Part shown: positions 46,483-58,300 of the stretch, in pieces
Layout of the letters: every line of letters starts with the position of its first letter
How positions within the stretch are numbered: position 1 is the stretch's first letter
DNA from: Aplectana chamaeleonis
Taxonomy: Eukaryota > Nematoda > Chromadorea > Rhabditida > Cosmocercidae
Direction of reading: 5' to 3'
Assembly: GCA_029168955.1 (NCBI GenBank)
Contig: JAPDOI010001808.1
Coordinates: forward strand, 1-64,000
Length of the DNA: 64,000 nt
Made by a program: the position numbers and the translations under genes
Notes under the pieces: model-generated
What the model saw: only the letters and a program-made list of their open reading frames with translations
The model's database searches: none
Told to the model about the DNA's origin: nothing

Positions 46483-47237
46483 ATAAATTCGAAAGTTCAT
46501 TGATTGAAATTCAATTTCAAGCCAGCTGATGTTCTCGATATTAGAGATCATCGATACCGATGATATGGGGTGGACTCGTCCACCATCAAAAAGCAAGAAA
46601 GTTCAGGCTTCTAATTTGGCCCAGAACAGCTATTTTTTCGCGATTTTTTCTAATAGGATCTACTACTCTATAGCCAGAAAAGGGTTTAGAGAGGAAAAGA
46701 AGACGAGCATATTTGAGCGCGACCACTGCCTTTAAAATGACCGTGATTGAGCCATACTTACTCACGAAATCCTCCGCACACCGATACGTGCTCCGCCCCT
46801 CGATACAATTGTTCGATGCTCGATGACGGTCGGTTTGGCCCATTATCATTTACCTTCATTTCAATCGGATTTTTTCGTCATTTCTCAATAGCCAGTCTTA
46901 CTAATAGCTTCAGACCACCGAATCATTCCAGGAAAATTATATCGTTGTTGAGCGTGTATGCTGCCTTTAGTCACTTCGTTGTAAAATATATTAATCGTCC
47001 GCAGAATGAGTTGGAGAATGTTTAGGAGAAATGAGTTTTACAGCCGTTTTTTGCGATCCAAAGGCAGCGCTCCTACGCAAACGATATTCTTCCTAGATAC
47101 TGCGCGCTTCTTCACGTCGTTTCATTAGGAATCAGCTATGGAATTTGAGATAAGAAGGGCCGGCTGAGAAATTTCTGGTGGTCCAGAAGGTCACTTCAAC
47201 GATACTAGAATTGAAGTCGAACGTGGACAAGTTTAGA
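46483..47237. other. Unassigned region
   Basis: Lone TTAA-family ends are visible at about 46720 (GACCACTGCCTTTAA), 46957 (CGTGTATGCTGCCTTTA) and 47060. They are likely fragments of elements like families B and C. No gene is supported. Confidence 0.4.
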
Positions 47238-47523
47238 GTTATGGGTGGTACTGGAGGAACACAGTCGACGGGCGGTTTATTCGACTTGGCTACGCACAGC
47301 CACTGAATCTCCTTGGGTCTTCTTCCCGGTAATTGGCGTCGCACGGCTGGTCCTTGTGGCTCGTTTGTGAGCCAGACTGAAGAGGATTGAATGGGTCATA
47401 CCCGTCCAGAGGGGTTTCTATACTGATATTGATAATATTGAGAACAGAAAACAAACATGTTATTCTTTGGCCTTTATCAGGCACAGTACCCTGTAGCATT
47501 AGGGCGATGCTAGCGATGCGACA
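47238..47523 (-). repeat. 3' LTR
   Basis: 286 bp, matching 49261-49568 with several indels and substitutions, so the insertion is not very recent. On the minus strand it is preceded by the polypurine tract (47524-47535). Confidence 0.88.
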
Positions 47524-47580
47524 TCCCTACCCCTTAGGGAAGCAGCGCCTCTGCCGCGTGTGACCAGCTTCATCATTTTT

Positions 47581-48821
47581 TTACAACATCAAAGAAATTA
47601 AACACGGAACGAGAAAAATTTTATTTATTTCCTCAGGCACGTCTACAATGTTTATCATTTTTGTAGACTTCTTGCTTCCTGGCCCAAGAGCCACAATATT
47701 GGTTGCGAACTGAAAACGTGGCGCTTGTTCGGCTGGGTTTGGGCGGCTCTTTATTTCCTTGGAGTAATATTTCGCGCTTGCACCACAGTTAGCTTTCTTC
47801 GCATTTTTGAAAGGATGATCTCTGCCTTCACGTAGTCGCTTAGCACTCCCACAGGACACACTTGGAGTAGCTGTACTGTGGCGTGTTACATGGGTGCGTT
47901 CCTGAACCGTACGCTGGTTCCTTCGCCGATTCTTTGATCGGGATCATATCCACGGCATTGGATCTGGTTAAAGACGGCATGTTCTTCTCCAACTGCATGG
48001 CTCCATGTAAGTCCATCCGGCTGTTTTCGTACGCCTCGTCTCCTCTCGGTGGGGCTACTGCGACTACCTTGATACCATGACGATGTGCTCGACATAAGGT
48101 AGTTGCCAGTTTCATCCATCGCCCTTTCTGACACGGTTTTTCTGACGTAGGTCCAACCAGGACGTACATTTGGGCGTCGGTTTCTTCCAGAGCGTTCTTT
48201 CTCAGTCAGCTCTAGAACAATTGACTGCGACTCGTATTTTTTCATTGAGTCCCTGGGTGTTCTATTTCAAGGGAATAACCTTCTGAAACACTCGCCGAGC
48301 CTGCAAAAGATGGGCTGGAAGTTTGACAGAGACATCGCGCGAATATAGTCGCTCATCGAAAAACCATGTTGTGGCTCATCTGTAACCCACGAAGGTTGAG
48401 TTTCGGCTGCATGCCTTGAGGCGTTCCTTGGCATACTCCCGCAGAATTCTTGCGTCGACTGTCTAGAGTTCATGGGGGAATTGGTCTGCAATATATTGCC
48501 TCGATTTTGATCGCAATTTTATCTCGACGTACAGTTTTCACCGTCTTGGATGGGCTGCTCATTTTCCTGCTCCGGGCTTTCTGTGTTCCGATTTCACCTT
48601 TCGAACTGTTGCCGGAGAGTCTAAACCTGTAATTTTTTCTATTGGATTTGGAAACGCAACTTTCGTGCGATTTCTCTTTCATGCTGCGCCGTCTTATTGG
48701 CGTCACCTATTCGCGATTCGACTAACTCCCACATCTGCTCCGATATGGCTTTCACAGTCTGCTTTACCACAGCAGTCTGTTTTGTCACCTCCGCATAGGT
48801 TCCCGCTCTCGTATAGGTCAT
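47581..48821 (-). pseudogene. Gag-like or accessory ORF remnants of the LTR element
   Basis: Minus-strand pieces in changing frames run from MTYTRAGTYAEVTKQT (48821), helical and possibly coiled coil, through a serine/lysine-rich part (48706-48470), a part ending DYIRAMSLSNFQ (48344), and a compact stretch VYVLVGPTSEKPCQKGRWMK to HGIKVVAVAPPRGD (about 48165-48040). The last faintly recalls an SGNH-hydrolase fold, but without a clear catalytic serine block, so I do not claim it. The final part (47859-47581) has no recognised motif. Frame changes show decay. Confidence 0.4.
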
Positions 48822-49243
48822 CCATGCGCATTTATTGAGCCAGTGAACTGTCGCAAATCGTACTAATACTAAAAACTTGGGCTATCACCTTTGTTTTGAG
48901 CTTATCAAACTCTGATTGCTCTTAACTTACATCCATTTCGCTCATTTGGTTATCGTGCGGTCTTCCTCATTGCACTCTGTTGCCTAAATCACTCTGGAAA
49001 ACATATAGACTCTGGTTCATTTCAAATGAGCTCATGTTTTCGACTATCACAGCGGTGAGCGGAGGCTTCTTCGTCGGAACCTCCTTATCACTAGTTATAT
49101 TTCATCGAAGGCCGCCGCACCGCTGCTGGTGATAATCGAAGTCCACAGGTCACTAGGGGTTTCCCAGAGTCTACTTGCGTAGTCAACAGAGGTGCTCAAC
49201 AGAGGTGAGTGTTCCACTAGCCGATCCGCTTGTCTCGTACCAG

Positions 49244-49259
49244 CCCGGCTTGGCCCCCA
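49244..49259 (-). promoter_or_regulatory. Candidate tRNA primer-binding site
   Basis: TGGGGGCCAAGCCGGG begins with the TGG that pairs with a tRNA CCA end, one base inside the 5' LTR. The priming tRNA is not identified. Confidence 0.6.
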
Positions 49260-49260
49260 A

Positions 49261-49568
49261 GTTATGGGTGGTACTGGAGGAACAGAGTCGACGAAGCGGT
49301 TTATTCGGCTCGGCTACGCACAGCCGCTGGATCACCTTGGGTCTTCTTCCTCGGTGGTTTCTTCGTCCTCGGTGGTTGACTTCGCACAGCTTGTCCTTCT
49401 GACTCGCTTGTGAGCCGGACTGGTGAGGATTGAATGGGTTATACCCGTCCAGAGAAGTTTTTGTATCCCTCTGGAGGGTGATATTGAGACTAAAATTAAA
49501 CATACCAATCTTTGACCTTTATCAGCTACGGTGCCCTGCAACATTAGGGCGGTGCTAGCGTTTCGACA
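49261..49568 (-). repeat. 5' LTR
   Basis: 308 bp, beginning TGTCGAAACGCTAGC on the minus strand. It has a short internal duplication (CTCGGTGGTTTCTTCGTC on the plus strand) absent from the other LTR. Confidence 0.88.
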
Positions 49569-49573
49569 TTAGA

Positions 49574-51056
49574 TCCTCTCCTTTTTATTGATGATTGTAA
49601 TGACGGCACCACCAATAACAACGTGAGTAGCCTGTATCACATCTACTTCGATCGACCACTAACACACCAGACTGTAACGCCTCATTATTGTTACCAATTG
49701 TCATGAATGAAGTTGACATGATGTTTCAAGGTCGATGCCCGTCATCTTTGCGCATTGAGAGCAATGGAGACAACACAGCAATCCAATCAAATTATTGCTT
49801 CTATTGAGAATTGAAGCCTACAAGCCCTCCTTCTCTCGGTTGTTTCTATCATTTCTTTGCAGGATCGTTAATAGAAAGCCTTTTCAACATTCCAGAATTT
49901 TATCGAGTGCCCTCGTGTCTTCCCATAACTTTTTCTGAAAATGTGCATCGCATAGTGGGAATGCAATGATTCAGAGAAGTTTATTGTGTTCTCGACCATC
50001 AGGTTCAGACAAGAACCAAATTTTCACATCAGATCCATTATGATTTTCTTTCCTCGGAGGTGGACGAAGTATTGGTCGTCGATAAACTTAAACCTTTGGA
50101 AGATTTTCGAGTATGTGCTTGAGCTCTTCAGCTGATAGCAGATTCTCTTCCTTCTCCTAAAATTCATGCACTTTTCGCACATTAATTTTCAGCGTCGTTT
50201 AGCTTTTTGTAATCATTGGATTGGATCTTAACGTTAGCAACCCTAACGTGGTAAGATCGAGACGTTCCATGTAATTCGATGAAAGATCTCATTTGTTATT
50301 TTGTTATTTACAAAAGATGAACAAAACGAGCTTGTGCGCTCATCTGTCGTTATATTCTTGCTCCAAGTATATGTGGTTGAAAGAGTTTGTATTAATATGC
50401 AAACAAACCTGTAATGGCAATTCAGCCACTACCACGGCGATCAGTACAGCTAGCCACAGGAAGCGCATCCGAAAAGTTTATTGAGTGACCCCGTATAGAG
50501 TTGGCTCAAATTCAGAAAATCTCGAGAGCTTGCAGGAATACTGTCTTCCAGATCGAGGAAACGAGATTTGCAAAACCATTTGTCGCAGCGTTAACATCAC
50601 TTTTTAATAACTCCATTTAAGAATAACTTCCCAGATTTGAAAAGTTATTTAAGACCTTGTTGAGAAAAGACCCGTCACAAGCCCTCCAGCGACGATCAGT
50701 TTTCAATACAGATGGACCGCGCCTGCAAAGCCGCTCGACTGTAATTGTGGTCCGGCGTCACAACCCAAAGCCAAATTCTGATACAGGTCGACCGCAGGCT
50801 ATGCGGTTGTGATGGCCGGCGACACTTACGGTCGCGCGACAAATACTAGGTCTTCTAGTAGAAGTGTTCGGAATTCACAGCTAATTAAGTAAGCAAACTT
50901 GGGATGCATCTGAAGCACATATGAAGGGAAGTCTTGAGACTTTTACAGATAAAAAACTTATCTGAATGTTTTTGCGAAGAAAAAACTAGTGGGAAGAATC
51001 TCATAGAGGGCTAGAACCACGTTTCTGAACGCCCAAAACGTGCTTTCAGATAAGAT
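49574..51056. other. Unassigned region
   Basis: No gene is supported. At about 50700-50830 two degenerate copies of a sequence with GGACCGCGCCTGCAAAGCCG / CGACCGCAGGCTATGCGGTTG occur in tandem. Confidence 0.3.
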
Positions 51057-51061
51057 CTCAA

Positions 51062-51541
51062 AGGCAGCGTTCACGACAATCATCCTCAGTGACCTTCCAC
51101 AGTGAAATGATTGGCGAGAAGGTTCCTAGGCTCCAAGGTGTCGAAAGAACGGTGGAAAACGAGTCAGGAGTGACAAAATGGCGGCTTCAAAGAAGCGTTT
51201 TAGTGTTCCAGAACCGCCCGTGCTCCAGGTCCGCCCCCTCGATGTGAGCACATGAACACTCGAGATTGTGAGATGAGCGATGGTTTCCGATCGAAGCCCC
51301 ATTTTTCGCTTCATTCAACTTCTCTCTTTACTCAGATCAGCTCGCACACATCGGCTGCAAAGACGGAAGTTACAAGCATCGGACATTCGTTCTCTGCTTC
51401 CCTAGCTCAATTTTTGAGGGGCTATAACTACGTTACTTGAAGGTCTTGTACGATTGCAGAGAAATCATTGGAATCAGCGTGGGACCGTTTTCAAAATAGG
51501 CGGGAAAACAGAAAAACGATTTCTATCGTGAACGCTGCCTT
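51062..51541. mobile_element. TTAA element, family D
   Basis: The ends are AGGCAGCGTTCACGACAATC and TCTATCGTGAACGCTGCCT, with TTAA on the right (51542-51545). The right half is related to 6530-6820, 43760-44040 and, inverted, 34660-34870, showing that families A, B and D share internal segments. Confidence 0.8.
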
Positions 51542-51545
51542 TAAA

Positions 51546-52812
51546 CCAGAAAACTGAACTTCGAGGCTAAATCTCAAACTTTCCAAAGAGGGGTATACCA
51601 CAATACCGGTCATACTTTCTGCATTTGGTACAAAAAGAGGAAGAAACGTTTTGTGTTTTTGTCATTACACTGTTCGAAATGATCCGTTTGGGAATCTAAA
51701 GAATCAATATCAAGAGCTTTCTTCTAGAGTGACACATGGCTTACCTTTGAACAAGGTCTTTAGACATGACATTAGCGGTTTCCTTGCCTTTTGCATTTTT
51801 TCATCACTGGTGGTGGACACGCCACCCAAGACCTCCAGTTCTATGATGAACTAATGAGCGAAAATCATTGTGAGCAGTGGGTTTAATGAGTGCAAGTTCC
51901 AAGAAGCAAGACAGAAGCAGCAACACTGCTCGCTAGGCCATAATTTTGTGATCTAACCTCCAACTTATATTGGAACTCCTGACAAAGATCGAGACCTGTC
52001 ATACTAAGTTGTAGCCCAAGTGCAAACGCAAACACCATTCTCCATAGACGAGAGACTACAGAAAGCTAGTAGACATTAGACCATAACACAAGCAAGCACA
52101 TCGCCTCGTCGATCGAACATTGAACATGAAATGAATCCCCAGCTATGACATTTCGTTTCAGTCATCAAACTCGTGGGCGTTCGACTATTATTGAAATTAT
52201 TCTAGATCGCGCTATGACAACGCTCAACAGATAACCACATAGACATTGATATCTAGAACTAAGCTCTCAAAATCAGGGATCAGATATGGATGTAGATTCA
52301 GAAATGGGGACCGCAAGTTCCCTTAACTCATCTCCTATGCGTCTCTCCACTGTCTCGCTCACTCAAAGCTTCGCTCCGTACACGCACGCTAGTCTCGCTC
52401 ATTACGAGACTTAAAGATGGATAAGCGACTCAACCGTCGACATGGCATTTGAAGCGCCGTGTCGATGAGGGCGACGCTGTGTACGGCAGAGACTACCACA
52501 CTCGAAAGTGTACGTGGGCTCCAGGTATCAATCTCGGTCGCACCGGGAGCTCTACCTAGTGAGCTGCGGATCAGAGGAGTGGAAGCGCCACGTCAAATAG
52601 TGACAAGAAGAGATGGCGCGACAAAAACGAACACACTCTAATAAGTATGCAACATGCCGCTGCTCAACCAATGTTCTCAATTTAACGCACTACGGCCACC
52701 GATTCCAGTGGCATCGCATCCTTCACTTCAACAACCACGACGGTCTACACACAAGTGCCAATCTCATTCGCTCATGGTCGTAGACCCGTCCGCGAAGACG
52801 TACGTGTGATGC
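51546..52812. other. Unassigned region with possible coding remnants
   Basis: A frame from an ATG at 52286 (MDVDSEMGTASS) runs about 40 codons. Arginine-rich frames at 52440-52630 and a proline/serine-rich frame at 52655-52790 look like decayed coding sequence. I cannot assign a family; an old retroelement gag is one option. Confidence 0.25.
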
Positions 52813-52816
52813 TTAA

Positions 52817-53093
52817 AGACAGCAGACACGCTCGAGAAATTTGTTGAGATAACTACGTTACTTCTTGGGTCGAATGACCCCTAGTAGACCGTTCACGCCG
52901 TTGCAAACGCCAAAAACGAGTTAAAACTACTAAATTTGAGTAAAGCAAGTCGAAAAATTTAGACAGCCCTGCTCATGAGCTTCGACGACTCCGCCCCTCC
53001 AATCAGTTTTTTCGTTAGTCTTCCATACTACCAGCTTCAAACCTTCAATTTTCGTCATAAACTCGATACCCATTTTGAGGGTGTCTGCTGCCT
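52817..53093. mobile_element. TTAA element, family C, short copy
   Basis: TTAA at 52813-52816 and 53094-53097 flank AGACAGCAGACACGCTC and AGGGTGTCTGCTGCCT. At 277 bp it is the shortest family C copy here. Confidence 0.85.
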
Positions 53094-53321
53094 TTAATGG
53101 CAGCATATACGCTCTTGGACGTGGTCGAGGTATTAACGTGAATCGAACCGTGCATGTTTGCAACACAATGCCTACACATTTCGAGGCGTCGGAAACGACC
53201 GGCAATGCCGCTATAGGAGTAGCAAGATTTGCACCTCCCGTGTTTTCACGCTTGCCTGTGTTTGCCCTCTTCCTCCAAAACAAGGGTGCATGGCCATGGG
53301 GACTATTTGTGGATAGCTTGA

Positions 53322-53943
53322 AGGCACAGTACACCGTCAGATATGAATTTTGAGATTTTCGTGTAATTGTGTGGAAGACCCCTCCTGTATAGCACGTGCC
53401 AAGTGAGAGATCTCAATCCCTTCAAATAAGCGAGATATAGGCGACCACCACAGACCCGACCCCTTCGCTCACCACCACGGTCCCGACCCCTGATAGATTT
53501 TCGAGCTCGATAGCGGCTCGTTGGATCGATGAATTCCAACAAGTCGTCAATCTCATATCCTTCAAATAAGCGAGATATAGGCGACCACCACAGACCCGAC
53601 CCCTTCGCTCACCACCACGGGCCCGACCCCTGATAGATTTTCGAGCTCGATAGCGGCTCGTTGGATCGATGAATTCCAACAAGTCGTCGTTCTTCAGTAC
53701 ATTACCGGACTGTCTCCTTATCCTCGCTTTCTCTGACGCAACGATTGCGAATGAAAAGATAAACAGGCTTGAGAAAACTCGTCCACCAATTTTTCGCCCT
53801 CAAAATCTAGGCACTCTTGAAGAGCCTTAACTCTATTCATAGTGGGTCTTGGACGATTTCAGAGATATTGCTCTGATCATCGTGTGACTCTCTCCAAGAT
53901 AAGCATGAAATCTGGAAAATTATTTTTTAGGTGTCCTGTGCCT
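53322..53943. mobile_element. TTAA element, family A, nested
   Basis: AGGCACAGTACACC and GTGTCCTGTGCCT lie between TTGA (53318-53321) and TTAA (53944-53947), inside the arm of the outer element. It contains a 140-bp tandem duplication. Confidence 0.8.
53409..53688. repeat. 140-bp tandem duplication
   Basis: Two nearly identical units (GCGAGATATAGGCGACCACC to TTCCAACAAGTCGTC), internal to the family A element. Confidence 0.9.
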
Positions 53944-54173
53944 TTAAGAGGTGAACCGCACACGTCACAGCCGGGGGGTGGGGGTGGCACAGCACCTTGT
54001 TTTGGAGAGGAGGGCAAACACAGGGCGTGAAAATACGGGCGGTGCCAAACTTGCTACTCATGCAGTGGGTCGTCTTCAACGATTTGACATGCGTCTACAT
54101 CGTGTTGCAAACCGCACGGTTCGGCTCACGTTGTGATCTCAGCCATGTTTACTGGCGTGTATGCTGACTTCAA

Positions 54174-54860
54174 GGATGAAGGTCTTGTAGGAAGAAAAAC
54201 AATCGTAGTTGTGATGTGAGTGTGTTCATATGCTCTTAGTCGTTGTGATCCTTCACTGTCAACGTTGTTGTGCAATGCCTCTGGTAATAGCTAAGTTAAC
54301 CGACTCCGTCGAAATTGCGTCGGTTACGATGCAGTTAAGCAGGTGGCTCGATCATTGTCGTTACTGTCAGTTCCCCAGTGACTAAACAAATAATCCACTC
54401 CTCTTCATTAGCTCAGCTGAGGACGAGAACGGTTTTTAAGCATGCTGAATTCAGTTAAAGTGATGGAAATGAGTGCAAGCGCGGGCGTCGACAGTATATA
54501 AACTAAGAAGAAGCTACAATTATAAAATACACTGACTGTAGGATTCTTGGTTGCCGTTGCCCTGTTCTGTTCCTAATCGTAACTTACCTCTCACATTTTT
54601 ATCTTAATCCTATATATAAAAAGAATCGCAAGGGTAAGAAAAATAATGTTGACTATGGGGCTATATGGGGCTACGAGCGTTCAGCACAGCGCCCGCATGG
54701 TGGTGGGGCAGCTTCGAAGAGGAGCCGATTGGGGCGCGTTATTCAGCGCCTTCACCACTGCTTCGTCCTGCTTTTTTTTTGCTTATTGCTTTCTTTTTTT
54801 CGATTTTTGTGTTTAAGTGCCTTTTCATTTTGTATTTAAGTGCATTTTCATTGTGAATGC
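54174..54860. other. Unassigned region, possible TATA box
   Basis: GTATATAAA at about 54495 is a fair TATA box. The region bounded by TGTGATG (54210) and CTCTCACA (54595) has LTR-like ends but no target duplication and no second copy. No coding sequence is seen. Confidence 0.25.
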
Positions 54861-54863
54861 TGT

Positions 54864-55395
54864 CGAATCCTAGGAGAAATTTTCGAATCAAAAGGTTCTC
54901 CTCAGGCGTCAAAAAGGGTAATTTCGGAGAGCATTTTTCAATGAAACCCCTTTATAAACCCCCATAAAATCTGGTACCTGGAGATGGGGAGTGCTATGAA
55001 CAATCCCAAATCAGAAACCAAATTGAGGCAAGTCTCGAATCCTGAGAGAAAATTTCGGATCAAAAGGTCCCCCTCATGCGTCGAAAAAGTGAATTTTCGA
55101 GAGCGTTTTTCAGTGAAAGCCCTTTTCAAACCTCCTTCAAACCTGGTACCTAGAGATGGGGAGTGCTATGAACAATAACAAATCAGAAACCAAATCGAGG
55201 CAAGTTTCGAATCCTAGGAGAAATTTTCGAATCAAAAGGTTCCCCTCAGGCGTCAAAAAGGGTAATTTCGGAGAGCATTTTTCAATGAGACGTTTTATAA
55301 ACCCCCATCAAACCTGGTACTTAGAGATGGGGAGTGCTATGAACAATCCCAAATCAGAAACCAAATCGAGGCAAGTTTCGAACCCTAAGAGAAAA
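54864..55395. repeat. 172-bp tandem array, about 3 copies
   Basis: Units contain GAGATGGGGAGTGCTATGAAC at 54981, 55153 and 55326, so the period is 172-173 bp. The array ends abruptly at the start of the 65-bp satellite. Confidence 0.9.
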
Positions 55396-58300
55396 CGCGT
55401 GGTGATTGGAGTGAGGGCCGGCGGAGTCGGCTCATCGTTCGGCGAAGCCGAACGAATACTACGCGTGGTGAATGGAGGTGGGTCGGCGAAGCCGGCCCAT
55501 GATACGTCGAAGCCGAACAAATACTACACAAACGGTGGCCTGCGAAGCCGGCCCATCGTTCGGCGGAGCCGAATCAATACTACGAGTGGTGAATGGAGGT
55601 TGGTCGGCGAAGCCGAACGAATACTACGCGTGATGATTGGAGGTGGGTCGGCGAAGCCGGCCCATCGTTTGGCGGAGCCAAACGAATACTACGCTTGGTG
55701 ATTGGAGGTGGGTCGGCGAAGCGGGCCCATCGTTCGGCGAAGCCGAACGAATACTACGCGTGGTGATTGGAGGTGGGTCAGCGAAGCCAAACGAATACTA
55801 TGCGTGGTGATTGGAGGTGGGTAGGCGAAGCCGGCCCATCGTTCGGCGGAGCCGAATGAATACTGCGCGTGGTGAATGAAGGTGGGTCAGCGAAGCCGAA
55901 CGATTACTACGCGTGGTGATTGGAGGTGGGTCGGCGAAGCCGGGCCATGATACGTCGAAGCCGAACATGGAGGGTAGCAGGCGAAGTCGGTCCATCGTTT
56001 GGCGGAGCCAAACGAATACTACGCGTGGTGATTGGAGGTGGGTCGGCGAAACCGGCCCATCGTTTGGCGAAGCCGAACGAATACTACTCGTGATGATTGG
56101 AAGTGGGTCGGCGAAGCTGGCCCATCGTTTGGCGGAGCCGAACGAATACTACGCTTGGTGATTGAGGTGGGTCGGCGAAGCCGCTTCATCGTTCGGCGAA
56201 GCGGAACGAATACTACGCGTGGTGATTGGAGGTGGGTCGGCGAAGCCGGCCCATCGTTCGGCGAAGCCGAACGAATACTATGCGTGGTGAATGAAGGTGG
56301 GTCGGCGAAGCCGGCCCATCGTTCGGCGAAGCCGAACGAGTACTACACGGAGGGTGGCTGGCGAAGCCGGCCCATTGTTCGGCAAAGCCGAATGAATACT
56401 ACGCGTGGTGAATGAAGGTGGGTCGGCGAAGCCGAGCGAATACTACGCGTGGTGATTGGAGGTGGGTCGGCGAAGCCGGCCCATCGTTTGGCGGAGCCGA
56501 ATGAATACTACGCGTGGTGATTGGAGGTGAGTCGGCGAAGTCGGCCCTTCGTTTGGCGGAGCCAAACGAATACTACGCGTGGTGATTGCAGGTGGGTCGG
56601 CGAAGCCGGCCCATCGTTCGGCGAAGCCGAACGAATACTACGCGTGGTGAATGGAGGTGGGTCAGCGAAGCCGGCCCATCGTTCGGCGAAGCCGATCGAA
56701 TATTATACGGAGGATAGCAGGCGAAGTCGGCCCATCGTTTGACGGAGCCAAACGAATACTACGCGTGGTGATTGGAGGTGGGTCGGCGAAGCCGGCGCAT
56801 CGTTCGGCGAAGCCGAAAAAATACTACACAAAGGGTGGCCTGCGAAGTCGGCCCATCGTTCGGCGGAGCCGAATGAATACTACGAGTGGTGAATGGAGGT
56901 TGGCCGGCGAAGCCGAACGAATACTACGCTTGCCGATTGGAGGTGGGTCGGCGAAGCGGGCCCATCGTTCGGCGAAGCCGAACGAATACTACGCGTGGTG
57001 ATTGGAGGTGGTCGGCGAAGCCGGCATGCAGTTTCGGCGAAGCCGAACGAATACTATGCGTGGTGATTGGAGGTGGGTAGGCGAAGCCGGCCCATCGTTT
57101 GGCGGAGCCGAATGAATACTGCGCGTGGTGAATGAAGAAGTGGTCGGCGAAGCCGGCCCATCGTTCGGCGAAGCCGAACGAATACTACACGGAGGGAGGC
57201 CGTCGAAGCCGGCCCATTGTTCGGCAAAGCCAAATGAATACTACGCGCGGTGATTGGAGGTGGGTCGGCGAAGCCGGCCCATCGTTTGGCGAAGCCGGAC
57301 GAATACTACACGTGGTGAAAGGGTGGCCGGCAAAGCCGGCCCATCGTTCGGCGAAGCCGAACGAATACTACGCGTGGTGATTGAGGTGGGTCGGCGAAGC
57401 CGGCCCATCGTTTGGCGAAGCCGAACGAATACTACGCGTGGTGATTGGAGGTGGGCCGGCGAAGCTGGTCATCAGTTCGGCGAAGCCGAACGAATACTAC
57501 GCGTGGTGAATGGAGGTGGGTCGGCGAAGCCGGCCCATGATACGTCGAAGCCGAACGAATACTATACGGAGGGTAGCAGGCGAAGTCGGCCCATCGTTTG
57601 GCGGAGCCAAACGAATACTACGCGTGGTGATTGGAGGTGAGTCGGCGAAGCCGTCCCATCGTTCGGCGAAGCCGAACGAATACTACACGGAGAGTGGCCG
57701 GCGAAGCCGGCCCTTCGTTCGGCAGAGCCGAATGAATACTACGCGTGGTGAATGGAGGTGGGTCGGCGAAGCCGGCCCATCGTTCGGCGAAGCCGAACGA
57801 ATACTACGCGTGGTGAATGGAGGTGGGTCGGCGAAGCCGGCCCATGATACGTCGAAGCCGAACGAATACTATACAGAGGGTAGCAGGCGAAGTCGGCCCA
57901 TCGTTTGGCGGAGCCAAACGAATACTACGCGTGGTGATTGGAGGTGAGTCGGCGAAGCCGTCTCATCGTTCGGCGAAGCCGAACGAATACTACACGGAGA
58001 GTGGCCGGCGAAGCCGGCCCTTCGTTCGGCAGAGCCGAATGAATACTACGCTTGGTGATTGGAGTGTGGGTCGGCGAAGCGGGCCCATCGTTCGGCAAAG
58101 CCGAACGAATACTACGCGTGGTGAGTGGATGTGGGTCGGCGATGCCGAACGAATACTACGCGTGGTGAATGGAGGTGGGTCGGCGAAGCCGGCCCATGAA
58201 TGATACGTCGAAGCCGAATGAATACTATACGGAGGGTAGCAGGTGAAGTCGGCCCATCGTTTGGCGGAGCCAAACGAATACTACGCGTGGTGATTGGAGG

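Larger units (their letters stand above)
47238..49568 (-). mobile_element. Non-autonomous LTR retrotransposon
   Basis: Direct repeats 47238-47523 and 49261-49568 are the LTRs. TTAGA flanks both outer ends (47233-47237 and 49569-49573) as a 5-bp target duplication. On the minus strand the LTR begins TGTCG. A candidate primer-binding site TGGGGGCCAAGCCGGG lies just inside the 5' LTR, and a polypurine tract AAGGGGTAGGGA lies just before the 3' LTR. Only about 1.7 kb separates the LTRs and no reverse transcriptase is seen. Confidence 0.9.
53098..54169. mobile_element. Foldback TTAA-type element with nested insertion
   Basis: The ends are GGCAGCATATACGCTC and GGCGTGTATGCTGAC. Long inverted arms share GCCCTCTTCCTCCAAAACAAGG and inverse over parts of 53140-53290 and 53985-54130. 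It abuts the family C element at a shared TTAA and holds the family A element at 53322-53943. Confidence 0.75.

Noticed and set aside
48040..48165. SGNH hydrolase domain in the LTR element
   Set aside because: Only a loose similarity in hydrophobic pattern (HGIKVVAVAPPRG). The catalytic serine block and a firm Asp-His block are not evident.
54210..54595. Solo LTR with TGTGA...TCACA ends and a TATA box
   Set aside because: No target-site duplication and no second copy in the window, so the ends may be chance.
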